Below are positions 1 to 10,205 of a stretch of 64,000 nt of DNA, piece by piece (within the stretch, counting starts at the first letter, position 1; every line of letters starts with the position of its first letter). Both the position numbers and the translations under genes were made by a program. The notes beneath the pieces were generated by a model that did not search any database, was not told the DNA's origin, and was given only the letters and a program-made list of their open reading frames with translations. The DNA comes from Hyposmocoma kahamanoa (Eukaryota > Arthropoda > Insecta > Lepidoptera > Cosmopterigidae): contig NW_020653851.1 of the NCBI RefSeq assembly GCF_003589595.1, positions 21,083,995-21,147,994 on the forward strand, read 5' to 3'.

Positions 1-44
1 ACTTTTTAGCGCGGACCCGACGTCCATATAATTGTAAGTCAATG
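1..44 (+). mobile_element. Right end of a CATTGAC-family DNA transposon
   Basis: The first 44 bases match the right terminus of the complete copy at 6213-6498, including the run ACTTTTTAGCGCGGACCC and the terminal GTAAGTCAATG. The rest of this copy lies outside the window. Family membership is clear; copy completeness cannot be judged. Confidence 0.85.
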
Positions 45-467
45 GTTTAAGAAATTAGAAAAAAGACAAAAATCTATTCAAGCTGTTATCTTTCGAAAAT
101 GGCACATTGTTCAATGTCGTACCTCTGTTGTTCCTTTGTAGTCACTAGTTTAACTCAATTCGTAATTTCCCAGAAATGACACGTGATCTCACTCTCGTGC
201 TGATACGCGTATGTTACGTCGCCATGTCACGTTGCGGTGCTTCGTTGAACAAAGTTTAGTAAATCAACAATTTCGCAATTTTCCCGGAGTCGGCATGTAC
301 CCGATCCATTACGTAACAATTCTGTACGGACCAGTAGGTTGCTGCAAAGCAACAGCAATTGCGTTTACAAAGACGCAATTTGTCGGTCTTCTTTGTCATA
401 AATATTAGAAATTTTCTGAAATAATTGTAACTTTTTCATTGAAAAATAACCGACACCGTACAGTGCC
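45..467. other. Unassigned AT-rich sequence
   Basis: I see no gene, RNA or recognisable repeat here. Short open frames of about 65 codons occur but show no family motif and no codon pattern to support them. Confidence 0.5.
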
Positions 468-1108
468 ATGCCTATAAAATTTGAGGATTTTCCTCGACTT
501 CCATGGGATTCCCTCATCAGATTCTGTGACATGGTGACAATGGGACCACTACGAGATTGCAGGATTCACACAAAAAATAATTTTCAAAATCGGTCCACAA
601 TTGACAGAGGAATCAGTTATCAAAACAATTATATAACATCACTAGTGGAGTAATTTCACAAAAAATAATTGAATATCAATTCAATAAAAATTTAATTAAT
701 ACAGTGAATAGCGACATCTCTTGCCAGGACTGGTAGCTGTAAAGGTACTAACTGGGTGATAAATCTGTAATAGATTTCTCATAGATGGCGCTACGACTAA
801 AAAGTCGTTGAAAGACCAAGTACAAAGACACGACGCAAGCACATAGAAAAATTCGTGAGGTCCGTTGGTTCGTTCCGTAGCTTAGTTGGTATAGCGTCTG
901 GCACGGTATGCAAGAAGTCTCGGTTCGAATCCGACCGGATCGAAGGAATTTTTTCTGAGTGTTTTTTCTGAGTGTTCGATCTTTGTATTAATAAATAAAT
1001 ATAAATAATTAAAAAAAATTGAATTACAATTCAATAAAAATTTAATTAATTATATAACATACATACAGACGAACGTATAACCTCCTCCTTTTTTGAAGTC
1101 GGTTAAAA
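468..1108 (+). mobile_element. Family A element (subfamily with CCTCGA core), split by a SINE1
   Basis: The left part (468-639) and right part (1048-1108) together form one family A copy ending in AACCTCCTCC and GAAGTCGGTTAAAA. The related copy at 60148-60617 shows the same body without the interruption: ATAAAATTTGAGG, then AAAATCGGTCCACAATTGAC, then the CATACATACAG tail. A 408-bp SINE1-containing insert lies between the two halves and is flanked by a 13-bp exact duplication. No coding capacity is seen. It is an old non-autonomous dispersed repeat. Confidence 0.75.
640..1047 (+). mobile_element. SINE1 (tRNA-derived) with 13-bp target duplication
   Basis: A tRNA-like head at about 874-945 has an A box (TAGCTTAGTTGG) and a B box (GGTTCGAATCC), the internal Pol III promoter elements typical of tRNA-derived SINEs. 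The tail reads CGATCTTTGTATTAATAA followed by AT-rich sequence. The insert is bounded by the exact 13-bp duplication AATTATATAACAT at 627-639 and 1048-1060. The segment AATTCAATAAAAATTTAATT occurs at both ends of the insert, so the inserted unit appears to be a tail fragment plus one full SINE. It is not a functional tRNA because the acceptor and anticodon arms do not fold canonically. Confidence 0.85.
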
Positions 1109-2103
1109 ATGTAAACAAAAACAGGCCCGCTACGGAATGGTAGAGCTACGCCACTTGTAAGTTCTATATAGCTGTACATAAGCTTAGCACATCCTTGTTA
1201 TAGTGTAAATTCCAATAAGCTACGCCGTAACTTCACAGTTTTACCTACTTTCAAGCTTCTTCGCGGAAATGATTGTTGTCTTTATTTAATTACTTCCATA
1301 ACTACACCGTCGGTCGATATCCATCAACTACTAAACAGTTGTTTTACCCATTTGTTCTATAATTTTTTAATTGTTTTAACGTACAATTGGTATTTTTGTC
1401 GCGGTCAATTAAGAATATGTTATCCATAGACGGAAGCCTGGAAACCTATTTTAGGTTATGGTAACTTAATTTCTTCTTTACACACAAGAAATGTTTTGTT
1501 TTCTTTGTCTGAATTATTTTTATGCAATATGTGAAGAAGAAGAAGTTTATCGTATCTTTCTATATTTAGTATTTAAAATATATATATTGTACTACACGTT
1601 ATAAAAATTAATCGGGTGAATAACTGTATATATTATGTATATAAATAATTAACTGTGTTTGACTGTTGCATGTTGTGGAAACCTTTAATTTAGTAAATAC
1701 TTTGGCACTACTCCATTTGAAGTGTGTAAACATAATTGTATGTATTAAGTGTATGACTTGTTGGTTGTCCTAAATAAATAAAATTAAAAAAAAATATTAT
1801 AAGTAAGACGTTTTATGTCATGTCAAGTTAAAGTTAAAGTTGTTTTAACGGATTAAGTTAACAATAGTCGCAAAGTTCACTGATTAACAGCGAGCTAAGT
1901 TTGCATCCTACCCCAGCTTCATTTAAACTTTGTTTCGTGTAAGTTTCATTTTGTACAGGAAATTCTGTGGAAAAACGTCAATTCGTCGATTATATGATAT
2001 AATGGTTGTGGGCCCGTGGTTTAGGGAGACAAGGAAAATATCATGCAACAAAAAAGGGACCTGTACCCAGTGGTAGGAGGCGATGGCAGTCCAATGGGAG
2101 AAA
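1109..2103. other. AT-rich region with a retroposon-like 3' tail
   Basis: No gene is seen. At about 1770-1795 there is an AATAAATAAAATTAAAAAAAAA tail after a 3'UTR-like stretch, which resembles the end of a LINE or retroposed transcript inserted in plus orientation. The body of that putative element is not recognisable. Confidence 0.4.
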
Positions 2104-2205
2104 GTAGCAGTAGAGTTCCTTGTGCAAGAGTTCTAGGGAAGTACAGCCACGTTACCTTTTTCTGCTGCCAAGCAATGATATATATATTGCGTTCCCGTTT
2201 CGAAT
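2104..2205 (+). mobile_element. Family B fragment
   Basis: The sequence follows the family B start (GTAGCAGTAGAG, TCCTTGTG, GGGAAGTAC, CTGCTGCCAAGCAATGA, GCGTTCCCGTTT). It is cut off after about 100 bp compared with the roughly 300-bp copies at 9047-9342 and 19990-20284. Confidence 0.75.
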
Positions 2206-3504
2206 AAAAATACTTCATATTTTGATGTTCTTTTAAAAAGTAATAAATTTGTGGATAAAAACGATTTAAGGAATTAACTACTTTTCCTATTGTCTTTTAA
2301 AATGAATATTAAAAATACAAGCTTCGGAAGCGAAAGTAGAAACGTTGAAGTTGAACTCATTGAAAGCTGAAAAAATCTTTTCGCATCTTAACATTCGCCA
2401 ACTTTGTGGGGTTTTTAAACTCGCAATAATTTAGTAACAACATTAATATGTGCTTAACGACTTGAAGTCTCGTGACAATTAATAAATTCTTTTCGACTTC
2501 ATATGTGTATAACATATACAACAAAAATTTTCGCGATCGCCACACAATGGAAAAGAAACTATTTTTTCCACTGAGCTATTTTTTCGGATCAAAATCGCGT
2601 ATATTATTTTTACAACGTTTCGAACTCTTGGTTCTAGTGCCGCTTTACCTATGGTGTAAGGTCGTCAGACTTCGGTCGACACTTTCACCACAAATTAGTT
2701 AAAATTCACGTTGTGACAGGACTCCAATCGCTCGAGACTCAGGGAGTATTTGAATTTTAGTTTATCCACATCTCTCCACATCTCCTCAGACTGCGTGGAG
2801 TAATGCAGTGCGCGACCGGTATTTATGTAGTCTGTGGTATGGCCAGACGAAGCAGAAAGTTCGAGCCTTTCGGTGCTGTGCCTCACAGGTTACGGCTGAT
2901 GGGCTTCCTCTTCATCTTCTCCACCTTTGTGATGCCGTCCTCGTCGCACCTGCCTCTATGGTTTTACAACCTCAGAGGCAGGCACACGGGTATTGCTTTT
3001 TTCCTTAGCAGATTGCCGCCGCTCGGGTTCGAAGCGCAACAGCGGCGTGGGGCTTGACGCGCACTGCACACGCGTGAGGTGTGGCAGTGGGGCGCGATGC
3101 GTCCACTGGAACAGCGAGCGGTGCATTCATGTGTTCCGATTCGAAACTGTAGATGGAAGCATTTTGCGCCCTACGACGCTGAAGCAGCGTTGCTTAATAA
3201 TAGGTATGATTTAGTTTCCGTCTGCAAATATAACAATAAAATAGTTTACCATGGAGGATGTGAGCAGTCTTTCTTGTCGCTTATTGCAAGCAGCTTTTGA
3301 AGCGTTCACACTTTTATATTGCTTTTTTTTAACAACAGTCTCAATTTAATCTGAAATTGTACTTCGCCGTCCGCTTCCAATAATGCCTTCCAAGTTAGCT
3401 CTATATATTTCTTTCGTAAATTTTTCGTTATACGACTCCATGTGCCCACACCACCTCAGCATACCCTTTTCTATATTCTATTCCCTGAAACGAACTTAAA
3501 AAGT
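2206..3504. other. Unassigned region with mildly GC-rich middle
   Basis: The interval 2800-3190 is less AT-rich than its surroundings and carries overlapping short open frames on both strands, the longest about 84 codons. I recognise no domain and the frames conflict, so I do not call a gene. Nothing else is seen. Confidence 0.4.
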
Positions 3505-3612
3505 TACTACCAAGGATGTTTGTCGTCCAATTTCTCAGAAGCTGTATTATAAACTTTTAGTCTAAAGTTTTTGTTTCATGGTTTATGTGTAGTTTAAAAC
3601 CTCAAAAACCGT
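3505..3612 (-). pseudogene. 3' remnant of the ETARLV-type LINE
   Basis: Read on the minus strand, the segment runs GAGGTTTTAAACT, then CTTTAGACTAAAAGTTTAT, then ACAGCTTCTGAGAAATTGGA. This matches the 3' end of the LINE copies at 30745-31150 and 31975-32370. Only the end is left; no reading frame survives. Confidence 0.6.
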
Positions 3613-3924
3613 TAAAAGAAACATTATCTTCCATCATTCTATTATTTCTTTATGTTTTATTATTTCTCGCTTTTAATTTGCTGCTGTTCAAGTTTTCTGA
3701 GAACTTATATCTGGTTTAATATAAGTCCAGGAGAATCTAATAACAACTTTGAATAGTTTGAAGAACTTCGCACGAGTTGTGTTGGAAGTTATTCCATAAA
3801 CAACCGAGTTCTTGGAGAGGTTTTTAGATAAACGTCGGTACTGTTCACGTATTATTGATAAGTATCTAGAAATTAAGTGCTTGTGTGAGCGACTGCCTGG
3901 TACTCGTAGTACCTCCGGTTATGT

Positions 3925-4160
3925 TCACCTAGTACCTTGTATTGGCGGTCGGAGCGGGGGCTTCGTTCGCCAGTAAGTTTGGCAGCGGCGAGGAGGACGA
4001 CGGGGCAGTGTAGCCCGTTTCGTCGTGAGGAAGGGAGGGGGAAGACGCAGCCTTTCCCAGGTGCTGGGGGGTTCCGGTGCGCTAAGATCCCGGATCCCTC
4101 CTACTAGAGCATCCGGGAAGGCCACAGTGGGGTTTTAGCCGCTGCCCCCGCGGCGGAGAA
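3925..4160. other. GC-rich island of probable transposon origin
   Basis: About 235 bases of GC-rich sequence stand out sharply from the AT-rich flanks. A 66-codon frame on the minus strand has no recognisable motif. The phrase CCCGCGGCGGAG followed by GTATCCTAGGAGGATTTCC resembles 5' parts of lepidopteran LINEs as I remember them, but I cannot confirm this from one copy. Confidence 0.35.
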
Positions 4161-4448
4161 GTATCCTAGGAGGATTTCCTTACGAAACAAAAAGTACCTT
4201 GTATTATCTTGTAAATAAAACTTGAAGGCCCGGATCTGGATGTTTTTACACAATTCGGTGACAGCTCTACAATATTAATTTTAATAATGTTTTTTTTTCT
4301 ATGCTACTGTTTACATTTTTTTGTGTTATCTTTGTATGTTGTGGCACCTACCAGTAGTGCATTTAGAATTAAATGTTTTAAGTCTTCTTTATTCTTAATA
4401 TTTCCAGTGACCTTTACAGGCTGTATCTATCACTGGTTCTCCTTAGGT

Positions 4449-4735
4449 AAAAAAAAGACCGCATAAGGTCGTGGAATTTATTTGCTAAGCTTTATTAAAA
4501 ACGGTTACCGGAAAGTGACAACCGGATTCATCCCATAGTTTGCCACCCTTAGACATGGAATATTTTCTTCAAATGAATTAAATGAAAAATTAAATGGGAC
4601 CAATACTGAGATACCCTCTTTCTAACAAACACAGAACCATCAAATTCGGTTCACACATGCTAGAGTAATCGCGTAGCATAAAAAAATGTATACAGTCGGA
4701 TTGAGAACCTCCTTTTTTCAAGACGATTAATAATA
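4449..4735 (+). mobile_element. Family A element
   Basis: The copy starts at AAAAAAAAGACCGC and passes through GTGGAATTTATTTGC, CCGGAAAGTGACAACCGG, TTGCCACCCTTAGA, GGAATATTTTCTTCAAA, TGGGACCAATACTGAG and CAGTCGGATTGAGAACCTCC before ending near CAAGACGATTAAT. It is a diverged full-length copy without coding capacity. Confidence 0.8.
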
Positions 4736-4872
4736 TAAAAAGTATTTTATTACAATATAGTATATAATATATGCGCACGGGCAGATTTAGCAGTATAAAA
4801 TTATAATAATAAAAGAATAATATACGTAAAAAAATAAAATAGCAACGTTTATATTAAAATAAATAACACTTA

Positions 4873-5048
4873 GGGTCGTATTCCAGAAGTCTACTCAATG
4901 CTCAAGTCAGGACTTGAGCAAACTTGAGTATGATTTCAAGCACTGGAAATATGGACCCTAATGGCAAGGACTTGAGTATGATTTTCAGTACTTTAAATCA
5001 TACTCAAATCCTGACTTGAGCATTGAGTAGGGTTCTGGAATACGACTC
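4873..5048. mobile_element. Tourist/Harbinger-like MITE with TTA duplication
   Basis: The element is 176 bp and almost entirely an inverted repeat: the left arm starts GGGTCGTATTCCAGAA and the right arm ends TTCTGGAATACGACTC. Both arms carry CTCAATGCTCAAGTCAGGA. It is flanked by TTA at 4870-4872 and 5049-5051. A 3-bp TTA duplication with G-rich ends is typical of PIF/Harbinger-type MITEs; superfamily is inferred from that alone. It lies immediately beside the LINE remnant at 5052. Confidence 0.8.
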
Positions 5049-5051
5049 TTA

Positions 5052-5580
5052 GACAGTTATGGAACGAGCTATGCTCGGAGTTTCTTTAAAGGACAAGATA
5101 CGAAATGAGAACCAAGGTCATCGACATAGCTGGTAGAATAAGCGAGCTGAGCTGGCAGTTTAGTAGCAGCAGAGCTCCTTGTAAAAGAGTTAGTCCCGAG
5201 AAATCTGTGAGCAGAGAAGAAGAGACTTTGAAGGGTAGGGGAGCTGGTGAAATTACTCGTCGTCTTATGTCTCAGGGTTTAAAGCTCTGAGTAACACAAC
5301 AGCAACTGTCATGAACAGGCGTGTCGCTTACCACCAGGCTCATGTCTTGTTCGTCCCGTCACTGGGTAATATAAAAAAGAGTGGCAGTGGACTGATCATG
5401 TCTGTCGAAGAACAGATAACGGACGGGGGAAGCGAGTTCTTGAGTGGAGAGTACGACTAGGTGAAAGAGGTGTAGAACGCCCTCTGGTCAGCTGGAGCGA
5501 CGATCTGCGAAAAGCTGCTGGCAGCAGATGGATGCGATAAGCTAAGGACCGGGCGAAATGGCGCACATTCGTTGTAACTC
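5052..5580 (+). pseudogene. RTE-like LINE ORF2 C-terminal remnant, interrupted by family B
   Basis: Plus-strand translation gives VMERAMLGVSLKDKIRNE, then in a shifted frame RTKVIDIAGRISELSWQ, which is the region after the reverse transcriptase core of non-LTR elements. After a 220-bp family B insertion the reading resumes at about 5383 with WQWTDHVCRRTD, RVLEWR, SWSDDLRKAAGSRWMR, a stop, AKDRAKWR. The order matches the minus-strand copy at 28062-28480. It has at least one frameshift and one stop and is 5' truncated, so it is dead. In an intact element this part lies C-terminal to the polymerase that copies the element RNA at the target site. Confidence 0.85.
5159..5378 (+). mobile_element. 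Family B element inserted in LINE coding sequence
   Basis: The copy starts TTTAGTAGCAGCAGAGCTCC and ends with ATATAAAAAA. Its middle is shortened compared with other copies (the CAGATCT segment is missing). LINE sequence resumes immediately after it, and GAGCTGGCAG before the insert is repeated as GAGTGGCAG after it. The A-rich 3' end and short imperfect duplication suggest insertion by retrotransposition. Confidence 0.85.
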
Positions 5581-5584
5581 AAAA

Positions 5585-6204
5585 TATATGAAATTCAAGA
5601 TACTACTGCTGTACGTAAAATTTAATTCTCTACAAGTCAATAAAACCGTCGTTAAAATATGTAAGAAACAATTGAAATAAATCTACTTAACTCAAACTGA
5701 GATAAACTTTTTGTGAACTAGTTCTGAATAAAACAGTCCTTAATAAAAAATATTTAGATGTCTGTAATAAATAAACTGTAACCTATATATATATAGTTTT
5801 TCATCGATTCTGAAAAACTACACTTTTTGAGTTAATACACTATTGTATTAACAGTGCAAATCCGCGTAAGTAGGCATTGGTAAAAGGCGCGTATCTGCAC
5901 TAAACCAAATTTTACGGGAGAGGGATTTAACGTTATAATTTTGTTATTTCAATGGTTACCACTTTCATTTTTGCACAGTAAGCATTAATGCATGTTATCT
6001 ACGGACTGATAACAATAGATTCCCGTAAATCACGCTAATTTGGTTGCCACGACATTCACGCGGATTAGATGGAAACTCATAATCAAATGCTAGGTACGCT
6101 AATTGCACTGTCCCCGACTATACATTATATTATGGATAGGTGTGCAAATCCCTATTTAATTGTTTGATTGCGCTTATTCCCGTTTTATAATCGAAATTCT
6201 AATG
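5585..6204. other. Unassigned AT-rich sequence
   Basis: No gene, RNA or repeat is recognised in these 620 bases, apart from a short TA run near 5790. Confidence 0.5.
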
Positions 6205-6212
6205 TTTCAGGG

Positions 6213-6498
6213 CATTGACTTACAAATAAATGGACGACGGGTCTAATACAAAAACCACGAAAACAATGTCCCAAGTCAACCTATTTAAACGTAGTGACAT
6301 TTAAAGGAATATGAAAAAGCTAAAACGTTGAATTTAAATTGTAATGTCATTGCAGTACTGTCTAATTTTGCTTGCTTCGCTGGCAGTCGAAGAAACGAAG
6401 ACTAAAGCGTGAATGACGCTCTGTATACGATTTTAACGCCCTATAAGTTCGGACACTTTTTAGCGCGGACCCGACGTCCATATAATTGTAAGTCGATG
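6213..6498 (+). mobile_element. Complete CATTGAC-family DNA transposon (286 bp)
   Basis: Terminal inverted repeats of about 31 bp run CATTGACTTACAAATAAATG on the left and CATATAATTGTAAGTCGATG on the right, each followed inward by GGACG and CGGGTC or its complement. An exact 8-bp duplication TTTCAGGG lies at 6205-6212 and 6499-6506. It has no coding capacity. Eight-base duplications fit the hAT or P superfamilies; the TIR sequence itself does not decide between them. Confidence 0.9.
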
Positions 6499-6506
6499 TT
6501 TCAGGG

Positions 6507-7035
6507 ATAATAAATCGTATTTATGCTGGTTAAATATTTTTGTAATGTATAATTAAGTAGAGTTTGATTAAGACGAGTCACACGAAACTGTTATGCTGGA
6601 TCAAATGGTTTAGGTATTTACTGTTAACCCTTAACTAGTCGTGCGTCCAATGGACCCAAGTCCATTCTTTTAACTCACGTAGGAGTCGCTACAGGCGACG
6701 CAGCACTTCCCACTTCTCGGTACTTTCCGACAGCACACCGACGCACACACTGTGAGATAGATAGATAGATAAACACTTTATTCACTAGTATGACACAAAT
6801 GCAGATTGAATACAACAGGAAAAATAAAACGTTTTTGGCAAAGCAGTGAAATGGCACTGACTCAGCATATGCCTAAGTTCCCCAAGGCGCTGATTTTCAG
6901 TCAGAAGCAACGAGAGTTACTAAATCTAGAAGTTATTTGTAATGAAAGATCTAATAAACGACTAGGAAGGAAATTATTCATTAAAATAATAAATGTAATA
7001 AAGTGTGAATAGTGCATCTAAAGTAACCTATTCAA
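6507..7035. other. Unassigned region with short GATA run
   Basis: A (GATA) tract of about four units lies at 6756-6770, followed by AAACACTTTATTCAC, which reads like the complement of a polyadenylated 3' end. No gene is seen. Confidence 0.45.
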
Positions 7036-7640
7036 TATGTAAGTGCATGTGCGCCCAGCGGTTTAACGGCACACCGTACCGCCCGCTACCCTGTCAGTCG
7101 CCAACGGGCTACCCCCTCCCCATACAAAAATCTCCGTTAAAATACCTCTCCTTAACTGAATTATGGTTTATTTTTATTAGAATAGCACGTTGACTTTACA
7201 TAAGTCTTTAGGAAGAGAGCGATCCTAAGTTGAAACAAACAAATCAAAATTTGTCTTTGTCAAAAACTTGAGTGGTTTTGCATCCAGTTATCTCTATTGT
7301 AGGTTTTCATTTGCAAATCCCTGTATTACAAGTAGAAAGTTACTCACCTCCTTTATTTTGGTTTTCAATTCAAGCCCTATAATTATTAAATTCACTATAT
7401 AATTATCCCAAAATTTGCAAATTGCCCAGCGGATTAACGACACGACGCTCCACACTCCGCCCCGTTAGTTACCATCGGGTGCTTGTCAACATCGGATCTG
7501 TGTCAAATTTCCTCCGCCTGTTCTTATGTTATTCATATGAATTTACACCGTACGTGCGGATTGCGGGACGCGAAGAGCGACCCTCTACACCTCACCCCCT
7601 AAAATCTAGGTTCGCTTTGAAATACCTCGCTTTAAACTGA
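7036..7640 (+). repeat. Family F repeat, two pieces
   Basis: The pieces 7036-7185 and 7337-7640 share CCCAGCGGNTTAACG and AAAATACCTC. The second piece matches the reverse complement of 14600-14875 nearly along its whole length, including CAACATCGGATCTGTGTC, CCTCCGCCTGTTCTTA, GATTGCGGGACGCGA and AATCTAGG. The origin is unknown; no terminal inverted repeats are obvious. It encodes nothing recognisable. Confidence 0.65.
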
Positions 7641-7744
7641 TTGAACGACGCGAAAGAACTTTCAATCGAAGTGGCTACACGAGTTTGATTTATGAACTTT
7701 ACTATTAACTTGCTATAAGGGACTTAATTAATTAAGTTTTCAAC

Positions 7745-8165
7745 ATTCAAAGGTCTGTAACAAGGCTAAATTGAAAGGCCTCTACGTTGATATGGAACGT
7801 GAACAGAGGGCGTTGTCTATGAGAGTGAATTTGTTCGCTCGCAGGTTTGAGCGGAGTTCAGTAGGGCTGAAGGAACCTGCACCTTGTGGGCCAACTATTC
7901 GTAAAAAGCGCACAACATTCTCCGTGTACAGTTCAACAATGCGTTTAGGGTATTATTACGGCTGACCCGTTACTACAGCGCCTCGGGTATGTTCGCGGCG
8001 GTATGCACTACTGCTTCTTAAGGTATCACTGGTGCGCTGACTGCGGGACAACCCCAATATCGTCCTGGTTAAAATGGTTGGAAGGCCAGATTGCACCCTA
8101 CATCGGCAATGTTGTGATAAATATGCCCGCAATGGTGACGGGTATGGCGGCAATCGATTTAGACA
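7745..8165 (+). pseudogene. Non-LTR retrotransposon ORF2 C-terminal remnant (SASGMF type)
   Basis: One frame gives DMEREQRALSMRVNLFARRF at about 7789-7849, a second gives FNNAFRVLLRLTRYYSASGM near 7935-7994, and a third gives PNIVLVKMVGRPDC near 8054-8095. These are consecutive blocks of the C-terminal domain that follows reverse transcriptase in a common insect LINE. At least two frameshifts and a stop break it. A T-rich 3' trailer follows to about 8450 and holds AATAAA signals near 8420-8446. The clade is not assigned. A relative lies on the minus strand at 47785-48030. Confidence 0.8.
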
Positions 8166-8454
8166 TTAGTAAATTGCAGATTTATTTTATTGTGCGTACC
8201 TGAAATTTTAATTTTAATAACGGCTTTTTATTTCATTTTATGTCAAGTTTGTGTTAGTTTTATTTCATTTCAATTTTTATATTTTTTGATTGTATTTTAT
8301 ACGGATTATATTAATTGTTTTGACCTTAACTTTATTTGTTTTAATTGCCATGTAATTTTTTGCTATTGTCGCCCGAAATATAAGATTTTTGTTTTTTACT
8401 TATTTTTTGTTTAAATTATTAATGAATAAAACAGAAATAAATAAATAGAAACAC

Positions 8455-8660
8455 TTTTATTTATCCACAAAACACGTAAACCATAACACAAGCTAACAAT
8501 TAATACAAAAAACAGTAATGTTTACAAAAAGGAAGAAGACTCAGCATTTTGCTTTTTTTCAGATTGCTGATTTTCAGTCTTACAACCCTTAACTTATAGC
8601 TATTCGCTTGCTGCATCAGGCCAGCAAGCGGAGTGTATACTAAACACTAAGTAATTGTAC
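8455..8660. repeat. Dispersed repeat R
   Basis: This shares AAGACTCA, GCTGATTTTCAGTCTT and TTCGCTTGCTGCA with 33440-33640, each preceded by a CACAAAACA-containing AT-rich lead. The two copies are the only basis for the call; function and class are unknown. Confidence 0.5.
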
Positions 8661-9046
8661 GAAGGCTGTCTGCGTTGCACTATACGAGTATGTAAATAAA
8701 TGAAAATATTGTAATTTTCTTTTTATTTTATTGATTTTTTCTAAATTCTATTTGTTTAATATTGCTAGGGGTTTTAACCACAGACCAATAGCTACTCGAT
8801 TGCGGCACCGACAGGCGCCATTGTTTACGCATTTTTGTAAGAATTGAAGCGTTTTGGCATTTTTTACCAGAGGCGGTGGCAGATATATCCAGCACCTACA
8901 CTCTACGAATCTTAAGTATTAAGGAGTTCTACAGTACTAAATTATTATTTGACTCTCAATTTTTATGATAAGCGACACGCCTGTCCATAGCAGTAGGATC
9001 CTTGTAAAATTGTCTCCGACTTTTCTTATGTGTAACTTTCAGTAGG

Positions 9047-9342
9047 TAGCACTAAAGCTCCTTGTGAAAGAGTTCGTCCAGGGAAGTACCTTTCCTATTT
9101 CTGTCGCCAAGTAGTAATGTCAGCATTGCTGTGTTCCGATTTGGAAGGGTAAGGCTGCTGGTGAAATTACAGGCACATGGGACTTGTCAAGTTATGTCTC
9201 AGTGTGACGTGCGCAGTGGCTGCGCCCCTCAGATCTTTGCGATTTAAAGCTCTGAGTGGCACTGCAACTGTTATGGACAGGCGTGTGGCTTACCATCAGG
9301 TGCACGACTTGTTCGTCCCGTTACTAGATATTATAAAAAAAA
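9047..9342 (+). mobile_element. Family B element, near full length
   Basis: All family B blocks are present in order: GCTCCTTGTGAAAGAG, GCCGCCAAG, AATGTCAGCATTGC, TTACAGGCACATGGGACTTG, CAGATCTTTGCGATTTAAA, CTGTTATGGACAGGCGTG and a final ATTATAAAAAAAA. It abuts a family A element on its 3' side. The open frame running through it (96 codons) is shared by other copies only as fragments and shows no domain, so I do not treat it as a gene. Confidence 0.85.
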
Positions 9343-9344
9343 CC

Positions 9345-9523
9345 TTCCAAAAAAGGAGGAGTATTTCTTTTTTAAGAAAATATTCCACCTCTAAGGGTGG
9401 CAAACCAGGGATGAATCCGGTTTCGCGCACTTTCTGGTTATCGATTTCAATAAAACTTGGCAAATAGATGTAATTCCACGCACTTTTGAGGTCGGTTTTT
9501 TTGTACTCTGTACTGAAATTATA
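9345..9523 (-). mobile_element. Family A element
   Basis: On the plus strand it reads AAAAAAGGAGG, TTCCACCTCTAAGGGTGGC, GATGAATCCGGTTTCGCG, TCAATAAAACTTGGCAAAT, GAGGTCGGTTTTTTTGTAC and ends at CTCTGTACTGAAATTA. The internal part next to the GGAGG end is shortened. Confidence 0.8.
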
Positions 9524-9530
9524 CAACACA

Positions 9531-10149
9531 TAGCGGAAACATACTAGTGTGCGTTATTGTTATTATTTTATTCAAATTAATTTAGATCGCGTGGATAGCG
9601 GGATACGAGAGGTTCCTCACACCACCTCCTTAAATCTAGTCTCGCGTATTACCCATGTATTAACCTCATCTTAAATCGAGTCACAGCTAAAAAAAATTCG
9701 CGTATTTTCTTTATCCGTAAATGGCGGGATAGTAATCGTATTAAATGTGAAAAGTTCAAATTTTTACGGACAAGATCTCTAATAAACGACTTCTCTTTTT
9801 ATATTCCGCTTATTCTTTTGTCCCTTGATCGCTCTAGCGTCAAGTGGAAGCTGTAGAGGGCGCCCGGCCGACAAAGAAGTTGTTACAAAGAGGGGTGTCT
9901 AAGGAAATACTTTGAAGGGCGGTCGAGATTTGCCTTTCTGAAGAAATCCACTTAAAAATTTGCAAGTGTTATAAAAATCTTTCTACGGATGTAGGTAATT
10001 GGAATTTGGAAACTTATGATACACATATAATGATATACATATATACCAGCCCGTTGCACCAAGTACCAAGTACTAAGTACACATATAACGTATTTTTAAT
10101 ACAATATATTACATTATTGAACACTACATTTAAAATATTTTAATATAAT
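9531..10149. other. Unassigned AT-rich sequence
   Basis: The stretch 9590-9735 has faint similarity to family F (GCGGGATACGAGAGG, TTAAATCTAGTCTCGCG). Otherwise nothing is recognised. Confidence 0.4.
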
Positions 10150-10202
10150 TTCCGATTTTGAAGGGCAAGGATGCTTTGAAATTACGGGCACATTGGACTA
10201 AG
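10150..10202 (+). mobile_element. Family B fragment cut by SINE4
   Basis: The block CCGATTTTGAAGGGCAAGG through ACGGGCACATTGGACT matches the middle of family B and stops exactly where the SINE4 head begins. Confidence 0.65.
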
Positions 10203-10205
10203 ACG

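Noticed and set aside
863..945. tRNA gene at the SINE1 head
   Set aside because: A and B boxes are present but the acceptor and anticodon stems do not pair, and the same head recurs in many dispersed copies with a common tail.
9177..9467. 96-codon frame through a family B copy
   Set aside because: Similar frames in other family B copies start and stop at different points and the sequence is a retroposed repeat ending in an A run.
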